Below are positions 23,701-31,236 of a stretch of 41,925 nt of DNA, piece by piece; within the stretch, counting starts at the first letter, position 1, and the number at the start of each line of letters is the position of its first letter. Both the position numbers and the translations under genes were made by a program. The DNA lies in assembly GCA_903862465.1 (NCBI GenBank), contig CAIOYH010000190.1, positions 1 through 41,925 of the forward strand, written 5' to 3'. The notes beneath the pieces were generated by a model. It was given only the letters and a program-made list of their open reading frames with translations, ran no database searches and was not told the DNA's origin. Source of the stretch: an uncultured bacterium. GTDB lineage: Bacteria > Bacteroidota > Bacteroidia > Bacteroidales > CAIWKO01.

Positions 23701-26077
23701 TCTGACTTGCAATCAACGTTGCATTTGTAACATTAATAAACCCCTGTGTCAATGCCGTTGCATCATACACTATACTATATTGATTAGGAGTTCCGGTTGT
23801 TGCACTGTAGGTTAGATTTGCTGATGTAACACCAGAACATATCGTAGGATTTGTACCCAATGTAATGGTTGGTATCGCGTTAAGAGTAACTACTGCGCTG
23901 CCCTGAGTTCCCCAACATGTTCCTGCATCACGAGCTCTAAAGTAATACGTACCATTCGCAGCAACCGTTTGGCTTGAAGATGGAGTGGTTATTGAAGTTC
24001 CATTTGTTGTGGTGTTTTGCCAATAAATAGTGCCGCCAACTCCTCCTGATGCATTTAATGTGGCACTAGTTGCGCAAAAACTTCCACCACCTGTAACGGT
24101 AACTGCAGTAGGGGTTGTTCCCATAGTAACCGTAGCGCTACCTTGAGTTCCCCAACAACCTAAAGCGGTTCGGGAACGGAAATAATACGTGCCCGAAGCA
24201 CTCACGCTTTGCGAGCTTGATGGCGTTGCTGTTGAAGTTCCTCCTGTGGTGGTATTTTGCCAGTAAATAGTGCCGCCTGTTCCTCCACTTGCGGTTAAAG
24301 TTACGCTAGGCACACTACAAAAATTACCTCCTCCGGCAACAGTCACAGCAGTTGGTAATGGATTAATAGTAACTGTTGCACTTCCTTCAGCACCCCAACA
24401 TGTGCCATTAAGTGCCCTGAAATAATAGGTGCCACTAGCGGCAACCGCCTGACTTGAAGAAGGGGTTGCTGTTGAAGTTCCACCGCTAGTAGTATTTTGC
24501 CAGTAAATAGTTCCGCCTGTGCCGCCTGTTGCTGTTAAGGTAGCGGTTCCGCAAAACGTACCACCGCCACTAACCGTAACAGCAATGGGAACAGTGGTGA
24601 TGGTTACTGTTGTGCTTCCTTCAGTTCCCCAACAAGAAGTTCCATCGTAAGCTCTATAATAATAGGTTCCACTTGCCCCCACCGTTTGGCTTGAGGAAGG
24701 TGTTGCAGTGGATGTTCCTCCACTTGTGGTATTTTGCCAATATATTGTTCCGCCTGTTCCTCCACTTGCGTTTAACGTAGTAGTGCCTCCGCAAAATGTA
24801 CCTCCTCCACTCACTAATACTGCCGTAGGTGCAGAACTTAAAGTCTGCGTTCCACTGGCAGTGGTGGGTCCACCTGCTAAAATTGCAGTACTTGTCATAT
24901 CTGTTGAATTCGAACCGCTAACAGTAAGGGTATTCCCAACACCAACAGTGGATGCAATATCCGCAGTAATCCAGAAATAATAGGTGCCAACAGGAATATT
25001 CAACGAAAAAGCTGTGAACGTTTGTATCCCCGGACCGGTAGGGGTTACGTCTGTTGCCAATAAGGTAGCCGAAGCTAAACTATTTGTACTGTTCCACCAT
25101 ATTTTAAAATTTGTTATATCAGAAGCAACGTAGGAGCCTGTTGTGGTAAACTGAAAATTTGTTAATGTGCCCGTAGTTCCACTACTGATAATATTAAAAG
25201 CATGAATTGGTACATTTAATGAAGATGCACAAACAGAAGCTGCGCTTACGGATGTGGTAGGGTTCGATACAGTAAGAGTAGGGGGAACATACATAGGTAA
25301 GCTCATTGCTGACATTGCCCAACGTATTTGATTCGCAGGTGTAATAGCAGAGGTAGTAGCATTGTCTGTTGTATTTGCACCTGAAATTGTACGTTTTGCT
25401 ACTTCAGTTTTCCAACCTATGGTACCATTATTATTTGAGTTATTACCTCCTGAAGTCCAATTTGCATTAATTGTATAGGTGGGCACTGTTGTATTTGCGC
25501 AATACATACTTGAAATATATACCGCCTGTTGATTTGCATTCACAGCCATTGCAGCACTTAATTGTGTAGGACCGCTTCCGGCAGCAGTACCAATACCGGT
25601 TCCTACTGTATAGCTTGCAGGAGCCTGATCAACTCCGGCAAATACAGAATACCATACCGAAATATTTGCCTGTGTATTAGCTAAAGTAACAAGTAGGGAT
25701 CGGGAGGTGCCATCCATAACCGCATTATCTTTTAAATAATATAACCAGGTGTGTGTCCTCCCGCTCGTGGTACCATTTGTTGTAGCTAATGTCAAGGTTA
25801 CGCCACCATACGAAATAGTTGTCGGGTTTGCTTGTGTTGCAGAACCAGTTGTAGTATTTGTTATGCCAACAATAAGCATGCGATTTAAACCCGCTGCAAC
25901 AGAAAGTGAATAGCCTGTGCACGTACCGGATACTTGATCATAGGCTTTTGTCCAAGCAATGGGTTGGGTAATTTGCGCAAAGCTCGGATTACTACCAACA
26001 AAGATTAACCCAACTATTATTTGAAATACACCTTTCAGTATATTCATAGATTTTTTTGAGATATAATAATGTCTCAT
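20792..26077 (-). CDS. Giant surface multiheme cytochrome with Ig-like repeats (20 heme sites)
   Basis: 1761 aa. A signal peptide (FQIIVGLIFVGSNPSFAQ) follows either ATG 26077 or ATG 26047. Residues ~35-900 form a stalk: an N-terminal beta-sandwich region, a second beta domain, four near-identical Ig-like repeats of ~80 residues (GGGTFC then IYWQNTT then GTYYFRA and CWG), and two PKD/Ig-like domains. Residues ~918-1761 carry nineteen CXXCH sites and a twentieth, CX3CH (CNVTCHGTSHGGG), near the C-terminus. The C-terminal heme region aligns with the last part of the 563-aa cytochrome (HVECxDCHNxHxAK, MYCTDCH, GPHGS, CHDSHG, HLINF). No T9SS sorting domain is apparent at its own C-terminus. It follows the 909-aa NHL/T9SS gene by 13 bases. 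The combination suggests a long heme wire displayed on an Ig stalk outside the cell, by inference. Confidence 0.85.
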   Translation of the reverse strand: MRHYYISKKSMNILKGVFQIIVGLIFVGSNPSFAQITQPIAWTKAYDQVSGTCTGYSLSVAAGLNRMLIVGITNTTTGSATQANPTTISYGGVTLTLATTNGTTSGRTHTWLYYLKDNAVMDGTSRSLLVTLANTQANISVWYSVFAGVDQAPASYTVGTGIGTAAGSGPTQLSAAMAVNANQQAVYISSMYCANTTVPTYTINANWTSGGNNSNNNGTIGWKTEVAKRTISGANTTDNATTSAITPANQIRWAMSAMSLPMYVPPTLTVSNPTTSVSAASVCASSLNVPIHAFNIISSGTTGTLTNFQFTTTGSYVASDITNFKIWWNSTNSLASATLLATDVTPTGPGIQTFTAFSLNIPVGTYYFWITADIASTVGVGNTLTVSGSNSTDMTSTAILAGGPTTASGTQTLSSAPTAVLVSGGGTFCGGTTTLNASGGTGGTIYWQNTTSGGTSTATPSSSQTVGASGTYYYRAYDGTSCWGTEGSTTVTITTVPIAVTVSGGGTFCGTATLTATGGTGGTIYWQNTTSGGTSTATPSSSQAVAASGTYYFRALNGTCWGAEGSATVTINPLPTAVTVAGGGNFCSVPSVTLTASGGTGGTIYWQNTTTGGTSTATPSSSQSVSASGTYYFRSRTALGCWGTQGSATVTMGTTPTAVTVTGGGSFCATSATLNASGGVGGTIYWQNTTTNGTSITTPSSSQTVAANGTYYFRARDAGTCWGTQGSAVVTLNAIPTITLGTNPTICSGVTSANLTYSATTGTPNQYSIVYDATALTQGFINVTNATLIASQIVLVVPAGAIGGTYNYTVTVRNSTTGCVSSSYAKTITLIPLLGSPGTITGAPVVAPMQTGVLYSITAMTGATSYTWTVPTGWTITSGNGTNSIVVTTGIGGQNGNITVYATNSCSTSSTPSLAVSVTVPHNSCSQCHITHTSYGTALAIVNGNANLCISCHNPAGTAYQNPMDNAMKAVPGVSGTSHTWDALAVNYKYGASLPANTDMLTRLDNNHFICSTCHNQHSVASPNFLRMPNDGDALCKECHSVRNVGRYVDNPGVNIGSHPVGLTYNGSDPRFFSSPQTPMTLLTAKVECSSCHQPHNSTSTDGYILRMNYSDDLCKKCHVSLAPRRSLVHEGMSCITCHITHKAGLTNIMLIRDTINTPNSGLKPVVFVARASGSDYGAASSPFTGVCEACHTATDHYSNTSGVTSDARHVPATQTCITCHPHEDAFYAQTNCLDCHKAITDKAGVGPSGGRRQIVDANGNGTGLGGDFKRTSHHVTGSVPNATDCILCHYMGDHMRGAVKLMDPDSGYLKVITYNPLVQSSVENFCINCHDADGAGGDVTPFSDNVTVPIFNKTLWTASAHKAHPYTCMDCHDNGHGSNKSTLLAPYDYTGLGTGTDVTNEEEGFCFSCHGAGGEASVKVHLSFANTNTATAIRKHDVTASYRKHTNEEYLGTSFGGANRHVECVDCHNPHSAKAYTATVAPTIYNELIGASGVNPIYTGAGAPTGFTYLDNATYEYQVCFKCHSSYTTLPSYLPAGWSGTADAVDGLKKLTTGGTNTQIADSRDMAQEFNPSNASFHPIIAAGTNLNINAATFQTGYSYTSRMYCTDCHNDNQNATAGYGRGPHGSQNLHILDAGTGGNSGYKSVHNAVNTSTTDFCTKCHQAASYISGNTSSRYGYHYYHVANKTQEGCYICHDSHGSEQLHLINFSRNQTGGACITAVTTNTQAAFVHAAGTAANTCNVTCHGTSHGGGKSYNPAYN

Positions 26078-26090
26078 GCTAGACTATTTT

Positions 26091-28820
26091 TTAATGAGTT
26101 AAAATTAATTTGGTAGTTTTTGTCATATCTGGTAGCAATAGTTTGATGAAATAAACCCCTGAAGCCATTCCTCCTAAATTGATACGTTCGGAATATTTTG
26201 TTGAATTCAAATTCTTAGCATAAACTTCTTGACCAATAGAGTTGACTATGTCTATTTTAATTGGTTTAGCGTTAGGATTGTTTATTTCTAATGTAAAAAT
26301 ACCATTCGTAGGATTTGGATAAATTGAGACAGAAACAGAAGAATTCACTTCTTCAATAGACGTTGTAATTAGATTTATGGTGTCATAAACAATCACCTCA
26401 CTGCAAGATGCATTCGATGCAGTCAAACTCACATAATAGGTCCCCTCACTACTATAAGTGTGGGTAGGATTCGCCAGATTGCTTGTTTGCCCATCGCCAA
26501 AACTCCAAAGATAGGTGTCAGCATTCTGTGTAACATTATTGAACGTACAAGTTGTATTGTTGACTGTATAATTGAATTCGGCAATAGTAGGAATATTTAT
26601 TGTAACAACAGCACTGCCACTAAAAGTATAATTACTACATATCATATCACTAAGAGAAATTACTTGATAAGTCCCAGGTGTGCCTATTTCAATCACATAG
26701 GGCGAACTTATTATATTATTCTCTGTAACAGGAACACCATCAACAGTATAAGTAAGGTTCCAAGGCGGACTCCCAATTAGGTCGAAAGATATATCAGTTG
26801 TTTGACCTTCACAAATAGCGATATTTTCATTTGTAATGGCAGCCGTTGGGGCAGGATTAATATTTATAACAGCATCACCTGGAAGAATTTCCCCATAACA
26901 ACCTCCCGTTGAAACTGAAACTAAGCTATAGGTGCCGGCTTGAGATGTTGGAATGGAATAATTATTAGCAGAAATTCCGGTGAAGAAGATAGTATCTGTC
27001 CCATTGACAGTACAACTGAAATTAAATGGTCCGATGCCGCTCAGTATAAAATCCAAGTTTGCTGTTTCGCCACTGCATAGCGTTGAGGTGTTGGGCACGA
27101 TGGCTGCTGTTGGGATAGGGTTGGTGCTTACCTGAGCTGTTCCAGAAAAAGTTCCTACTTCACAATTGGCATCCGAAATGGCAGATACCTGATAGGTTCC
27201 GGCAGTTGATATTGTAAGTGAATAATTATTATCAAGAATATTATTCACACTAATCGGGTTACCACTATCAACTGTGTATGTTAAATTCCAAGGTGCAGTT
27301 CCTGTTAAATGAATTGGTATATCTGTGCTTTGCCCAGCACATAAAGTTATAGTTGAATTACTGATAAGGGCAGTGGGTGCTTGATTTATTGAGACATTTG
27401 CCATTCCTGTAAAATCTGTTCCATTACAACCTCCGCCATTTACCGAAGTAAGCGTATATACTCCGGAAGTAGCACCAAGAATAGCATAGGAATCAGCATA
27501 AATATTATTTATAGTTGTTGGACTTAAACCATCAACCGTATATGTGAAACTATAAGGTTTGGAGCCTGAAAAATTAACAGGCACATCTATTGTAGTGCCC
27601 GAACAAGTAGAAATAGTTTGGTTACTTAGCGATGCCGTGGGCGTAGGGTCAACAATTACATTGGCACTCCCCGTAAAGCAAGCACCCGTGTTGGTAGCAT
27701 CATTTAATGCACTAACAGTATATCTCCCTGCATTAGTTGTGGTAATAGTATAAGGATTGTCTGTTACATTTGAAATAGTGGTAGGAGAGGTGCCATTTAT
27801 TGTATAAGTGAATGTCCAGGGTGCTGTTCCGGTAAACGAAATAGGAATATATGTAGTATCGCCGTCGCAAATACTATGCGTGCTAACAGGGATGTTTGAT
27901 GTAGGCAATAGATTCGTGATACTATAAACTTCCATGGCTCCATTGTTCAACGAACTCACCCACAATTTTTGATTTGCGTCAAAATCAATATCCATCGGTA
28001 CATTCAATTCGCCATTGTTGGTGCCGTACTGACCAAACTTTGTAATAAAAATACCATTAGGTTTAAATACACTTATCGCCCCCTGAAAATCATCCGAAAC
28101 ATAGATATTGCCACATTGCCCAATGGTCATTCCTTGTATGCGATAGAACTTTCCATCCGTGTTTCCATACCCACCGAAGGTGCTGATAAGAGTTCCAATG
28201 AGGTCGAATATTCTAATTTCAGCATGCAAATTAAAACTTGTTCCAACGCCTCCATGTTCTGAAACAATGATGCGGTTGTTTTGTCTATCAAATGCTATAC
28301 ATCTAGGCGCAAGTAAAATACCCGAACCGATGGTTCTGATGATGTTTCCGCCGAAATCCATCACAAGGACTTTATTCGTAATGCCATCCACTACATACAG
28401 CAAATTATCAGGACTTGTAACCATATCTGAGGGGAAAATAATACCCGAATAAATTACCGTTTGATTGCCGTCTCCATCAATTCTTGTAATTTTATTGTTT
28501 TTGCCATCGCCAACGAAGAGAATATTACCATCGCTAAACGCCAAAGAAACAGGTTTCCCTATATAGTCAAGCGTTCCAAGATAATTCCCTGAATTATCAA
28601 ACTTCTTGATTTGTTTAGTAAAATCATCGGCAACGAAAACAATTCCCGAAGTGTTTATGGCAATTCTCGATGGAGCTTTTAAATCAGTAGTTATACTCGC
28701 TTGATGAGCAAAATCAGCAGAAGTGGTCTGCGCTTTGATTACCGTAGAGCATGAAAAAATAAGCATCCAAACGAAAATAAAATGCCTTACATAGTGTGTC
28801 ATGAACATGTTTTTATTCAA
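26091..28820 (-). CDS. T9SS-exported NHL propeller protein with Ig-like repeats and a PKD domain
   Basis: 909 aa. Signal peptide (FIFVWMLIFSCSTVIKAQ), then a six-bladed NHL propeller (about residues 40-310; ITTDLKAPSRIAI, LLYVVDGITNKVLVMD, GNIYVSDDFQGAISVFKPNG). Five Ig-like repeats of ~85 residues follow (TLCAGQSTDIPIHLTGTAPW-type), then a PKD domain (YLWSFGDGQTSNLANPTHTY), and last a type A T9SS sorting domain (SIYPNPTNGIFTLEI to the C-terminus). The sorting domain predicts secretion through the type IX system and attachment to the cell surface. It is the first gene of a unit with the 20-heme cytochrome 13 bases downstream, preceded by a -7 element. It parallels the NHL proteins heading the other two cytochrome units but is the only one with a T9SS signal. 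Confidence 0.9.
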   Translation of the reverse strand: MNKNMFMTHYVRHFIFVWMLIFSCSTVIKAQTTSADFAHQASITTDLKAPSRIAINTSGIVFVADDFTKQIKKFDNSGNYLGTLDYIGKPVSLAFSDGNILFVGDGKNNKITRIDGDGNQTVIYSGIIFPSDMVTSPDNLLYVVDGITNKVLVMDFGGNIIRTIGSGILLAPRCIAFDRQNNRIIVSEHGGVGTSFNLHAEIRIFDLIGTLISTFGGYGNTDGKFYRIQGMTIGQCGNIYVSDDFQGAISVFKPNGIFITKFGQYGTNNGELNVPMDIDFDANQKLWVSSLNNGAMEVYSITNLLPTSNIPVSTHSICDGDTTYIPISFTGTAPWTFTYTINGTSPTTISNVTDNPYTITTTNAGRYTVSALNDATNTGACFTGSANVIVDPTPTASLSNQTISTCSGTTIDVPVNFSGSKPYSFTYTVDGLSPTTINNIYADSYAILGATSGVYTLTSVNGGGCNGTDFTGMANVSINQAPTALISNSTITLCAGQSTDIPIHLTGTAPWNLTYTVDSGNPISVNNILDNNYSLTISTAGTYQVSAISDANCEVGTFSGTAQVSTNPIPTAAIVPNTSTLCSGETANLDFILSGIGPFNFSCTVNGTDTIFFTGISANNYSIPTSQAGTYSLVSVSTGGCYGEILPGDAVININPAPTAAITNENIAICEGQTTDISFDLIGSPPWNLTYTVDGVPVTENNIISSPYVIEIGTPGTYQVISLSDMICSNYTFSGSAVVTINIPTIAEFNYTVNNTTCTFNNVTQNADTYLWSFGDGQTSNLANPTHTYSSEGTYYVSLTASNASCSEVIVYDTINLITTSIEEVNSSVSVSIYPNPTNGIFTLEINNPNAKPIKIDIVNSIGQEVYAKNLNSTKYSERINLGGMASGVYFIKLLLPDMTKTTKLILTH

Positions 28821-28835
28821 TATAGAAATGTTTTA

Positions 28836-28843
28836 CAAAATTA
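28836..28843 (-). promoter_or_regulatory. -7 element of the NHL-T9SS/giant cytochrome unit
   Basis: TAATTTTG on the minus strand, perfect TAnnTTTG, 15 bases upstream of ATG 28820. The divergent spacer 28821-29110 also contains the hairpin at 28978 and a plus-strand -7 element. Confidence 0.5.
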
Positions 28844-28977
28844 CGAAAAAATTAGTTATGAAAACTATGTAAATAGCCTGCCAAAACTTATCATTGAAAA
28901 CTAAAATCAATATAAGCTGTATAAACCACTTATTATTAATGGATAAAAATAATGTATCCTTTAATTTTTATGCTCAG

Positions 28978-28995
28978 TATTGATAAGTATCAATA
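28978..28995. other. Perfect inverted repeat in a divergent spacer
   Basis: TATTGAT-AAGT-ATCAATA is a perfect 7-bp stem with a 4-base spacer, lying between the divergent promoters at 28836 and 29079. It may be an operator. The A-run after it is not a terminator signature on the plus strand. Confidence 0.4.
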
Positions 28996-29078
28996 AAAAA
29001 GCATGGTTAATTGCACTAAATATGACGATTATGCTTCAAAATTATTTTTCTTTCTGCATCGAAATAAATATTTTTGAC

Positions 29079-29086
29079 TAATTTTG
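29079..29086 (+). promoter_or_regulatory. -7 element of the OB-fold lipoprotein gene
   Basis: TAATTTTG is a perfect TAnnTTTG, 24 bases before the ATG at 29111. It overlaps the upstream in-frame TTG (29084), which excludes that TTG as the start. Confidence 0.55.
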
Positions 29087-29110
29087 CACGAAAATATTAA
29101 TATACAAATT

Positions 29111-29845
29111 ATGAAAGTTATTTTGAGTTTAGTAAGCATCATGCTTTTTATTACATCTTGCCATTCGGGGCAACAAACATCCACTACCAACAATCTTCCC
29201 GCCGGCATACATGCCGGAATTGTTCAAGAGGCAATAGCCGCCGGACCTTACACTTATATACGCATGAAAGTAGGTGATGCTGATGTTTGGATCGCCGTTA
29301 CTGCCATGCAAGCGGAAGTGGGAAAAACATATTATTATAAAGATGGTATCGAGATGACGAACTTTCACAGCAAAGAGTTGAATCGCGATTTTCCTAAGGT
29401 CTTTTTCATTAACGAATTAAGTCTCGACCCTAACATGACTCCCGCGGCGACACAAACCCAAAATGAAGCACCGGCTATGGGAGGCAACCAACAGCCCATG
29501 CAAGGAAACAAACCTACTTTGGAAAAACAAAACATTAAAGTGGCTCCGGCAGCGGGCGGTATTACCATTGCTGATTTGTTTGCCAAAAAGGATCAGTACG
29601 AAGGAAAAACAGTAAAAATAAAGGGGAAGGTTGTTAAATTTAGTCCCGAAATTATGAACACAAACTGGATACATATTCAGGACGGAACTGAAAACAATGG
29701 CGACTTTGACTTGACTTTAACCTCTGCAAGCACTGTGAAAGTTGGTGATATGATTACGATTGAAGGGAAAGTAATTCTTGATAAAGATTATGGTGCCGGC
29801 TACTTTTATAAAGTTATTGTTGAAGACGCTTCAATAGTTAAATAG
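29111..29845 (+). CDS. Lipoprotein with a C-terminal OB-fold domain
   Basis: 244 aa from ATG 29111, with lipobox LFITSC at residues ~12-17. The first domain (residues ~30-110) has a small beta-rich pattern, AGIVQEAIAAGPYTYIRMKV then ADVWIAV and VGKTYYYKDG. A Pro/Gln/Asn-rich linker (NEAPAMGGNQQPMQGN) follows. The second domain (residues ~155-244) looks like an OB fold: YEGKTVKIKGKVVKFSPEIM, NWIHIQDG, VGDMITIEGKV, FYKVIVEDASI. Such domains bind nucleic acids, small ligands or proteins; here, in the envelope, the ligand is unknown. I recall similar lipoproteins near multiheme clusters, but this is not tested. A small secreted-protein gene follows 30 bases downstream. Confidence 0.75.
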   Translation: MKVILSLVSIMLFITSCHSGQQTSTTNNLPAGIHAGIVQEAIAAGPYTYIRMKVGDADVWIAVTAMQAEVGKTYYYKDGIEMTNFHSKELNRDFPKVFFINELSLDPNMTPAATQTQNEAPAMGGNQQPMQGNKPTLEKQNIKVAPAAGGITIADLFAKKDQYEGKTVKIKGKVVKFSPEIMNTNWIHIQDGTENNGDFDLTLTSASTVKVGDMITIEGKVILDKDYGAGYFYKVIVEDASIVK

Positions 29846-29875
29846 ATTGTTCCGAAAAATATTCATTTAATTAAT

Positions 29876-30310
29876 ATGAAAAGAGTAAGAAAGTTTTTAT
29901 CGGTAATTTTCTTACTCTTTTTTTCATGTTCTGCCTTTTGTCAACATATAAATTCAGATGGATTTAGCATCACGCTAAAGAAGTTTGTCCAAGGGCAATC
30001 CTCTGTGGTTTGCGGCAAACAAAGACCTGCTTACGGAGGCATCTTTAAGGTTACATCAAAAAACCAATGTAAGGGAATCTATTATTTCACGCTTATCTAC
30101 CTTGATGATAAACAAGCTGTTTTTACCATTAAGAATAAAGACAATGTGTTGGTTAATCCGATGCTTGTTCTGAATGCTCCATCAAAATCCTTTCAATATA
30201 TCAAAAATGACATCATCGTGGAGGAAATTTTCATTGATGATAATAAACCTATCCAAGAACAAATTTTATCGGGGATGTTGTTGTGGCTAAAGGTCAAGTG
30301 TAAAAGCTGA
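29876..30310 (+). CDS. Small secreted hypothetical protein, 144 aa
   Basis: Signal peptide FLSVIFLLFFSCSAFCQ (a lipobox-like FFSC is also present). The mature part of ~120 residues is beta-rich, with two Cys (VVCGKQRP and KNQCKGIYYF) that could form a disulfide. The family is not recognised. It is 30 bases after the OB-fold lipoprotein gene and is probably co-transcribed. No terminator hairpin was found after it. The gap 30311-30660 is AT-rich with nothing recognised. Confidence 0.65.
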   Translation: MKRVRKFLSVIFLLFFSCSAFCQHINSDGFSITLKKFVQGQSSVVCGKQRPAYGGIFKVTSKNQCKGIYYFTLIYLDDKQAVFTIKNKDNVLVNPMLVLNAPSKSFQYIKNDIIVEEIFIDDNKPIQEQILSGMLLWLKVKCKS

Positions 30311-30660
30311 CTAAATTGACAAGCTTACGCTAATAGAATATTGTAATTCTATCTTTCCTAAAACCCCTGCAAAGAATGTGTTTTTATAAGCTAGGCTTAA
30401 CCATGTTATCTTTTTTGTTTGGCATAAGAAATTTCTGTTAAACTTTAGAATAATTTAAAGCAAAAAATATCGGGCTAGTAATAGTATAGATTGCGTTTTT
30501 TTACAGAATCAGATACACAATTGATGTAGTCGCTATTTAATATTTTGTATGTAGTATCACATAGAAGAATTTTTGGTTGTCGAAGCTAATATTTGACGGG
30601 CGAATGATGCGAAGATATAAATTGCCAAGATTAAAGCTATTCAAGGTGTTATGAGAATCG

Positions 30661-30676
30661 AATGATATGTATCATT
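30661..30676. promoter_or_regulatory. Putative MarR operator
   Basis: AATGATA-TG-TATCATT is a perfect 7+7 inverted repeat, 16 bp in all, about 21 bases upstream of the marR promoter. Its size and symmetry suit a dimeric winged-helix MarR regulator acting on its own operon. Autoregulation is inferred. Confidence 0.5.
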
Positions 30677-30697
30677 GACGATAATTCAGTTATGGTA

Positions 30698-30727
30698 TTG
30701 TTATGTTACGGAATAGTTCTACTTTTG
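30698..30727 (+). promoter_or_regulatory. Promoter of the marR-emrAB-tolC operon
   Basis: TTG at 30698-30700, a 19-base gap and a perfect TACTTTTG at 30720-30727 match the Bacteroidota promoter pattern. The -7 box lies after an upstream in-frame ATG (30703), so the true marR start is ATG 30742 or 30754. Confidence 0.6.
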
Positions 30728-30741
30728 TAACCATTAAAAAA

Positions 30742-31212
30742 ATGAACAGAATTATGGACGACAGCCAACTCAGAGCGCTTGCCGAAAACATCAACTCAAT
30801 AAAACCTTTATTCTACAAAACGCTAGGGAAACCTGTGGCGATGAATTCGGACATCACTGCGGGTGCTTATTATGCGATGCTTTATCTGAAAAAACATGAT
30901 GCGCTTTCGATGTCAGATTTAGGGAAGACGCTTCTGATATCGAAACCAAACGTAACGGCACTGATTAATAAACTTATTGCAAAAGGATTGGTACTGCGAC
31001 AATCGGATAAGCAAGATAGGCGCATCGTGATGGTGAAACTATCAGCAAAAGGCACCAAATTTATTGAGAAGAATCAGGAGAACTACCTCAATCAAACCAT
31101 AAAACGACTGATGTCGCTATCGGAATCGGAATTGAAATTGTTTTCGATTTCCTTGCAAAACGTAAGTGATGTGCTCAAGAAACTACCACCTATAGAATTA
31201 AACGAAATATAA
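30742..31212 (+). CDS. MarR-family transcriptional regulator
   Basis: 156 aa from ATG 30742; 152 from ATG 30754. The winged helix-turn-helix core is clear: LSMSDLGKTLLISKPNVTAL (recognition helix region), INKLIAKGLVLRQSDKQDRR and the wing IVMVKLSAKG. Helices at both ends form the dimer interface typical of the family. It heads a run of genes for a tripartite drug efflux pump (next gene 24 bases away), so it most likely represses that pump and is released by the pump's substrates. A palindrome at 30661-30676 is a candidate binding site. Confidence 0.9.
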   Translation: MNRIMDDSQLRALAENINSIKPLFYKTLGKPVAMNSDITAGAYYAMLYLKKHDALSMSDLGKTLLISKPNVTALINKLIAKGLVLRQSDKQDRRIVMVKLSAKGTKFIEKNQENYLNQTIKRLMSLSESELKLFSISLQNVSDVLKKLPPIELNEI

Positions 31213-31236
31213 ATCTAAAAAAATAAAATAACACGG

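Noticed and set aside
28978-28995. Hairpin as a terminator
   Set aside because: It is followed by A rather than T on the plus strand, and no gene ends nearby on the minus strand; it lies between divergent promoters.
29084-29110. Upstream TTG start for the OB-fold lipoprotein
   Set aside because: The TTG is part of the -7 promoter box, and starting there would spoil the lipoprotein signal peptide; ATG 29111 fits better.
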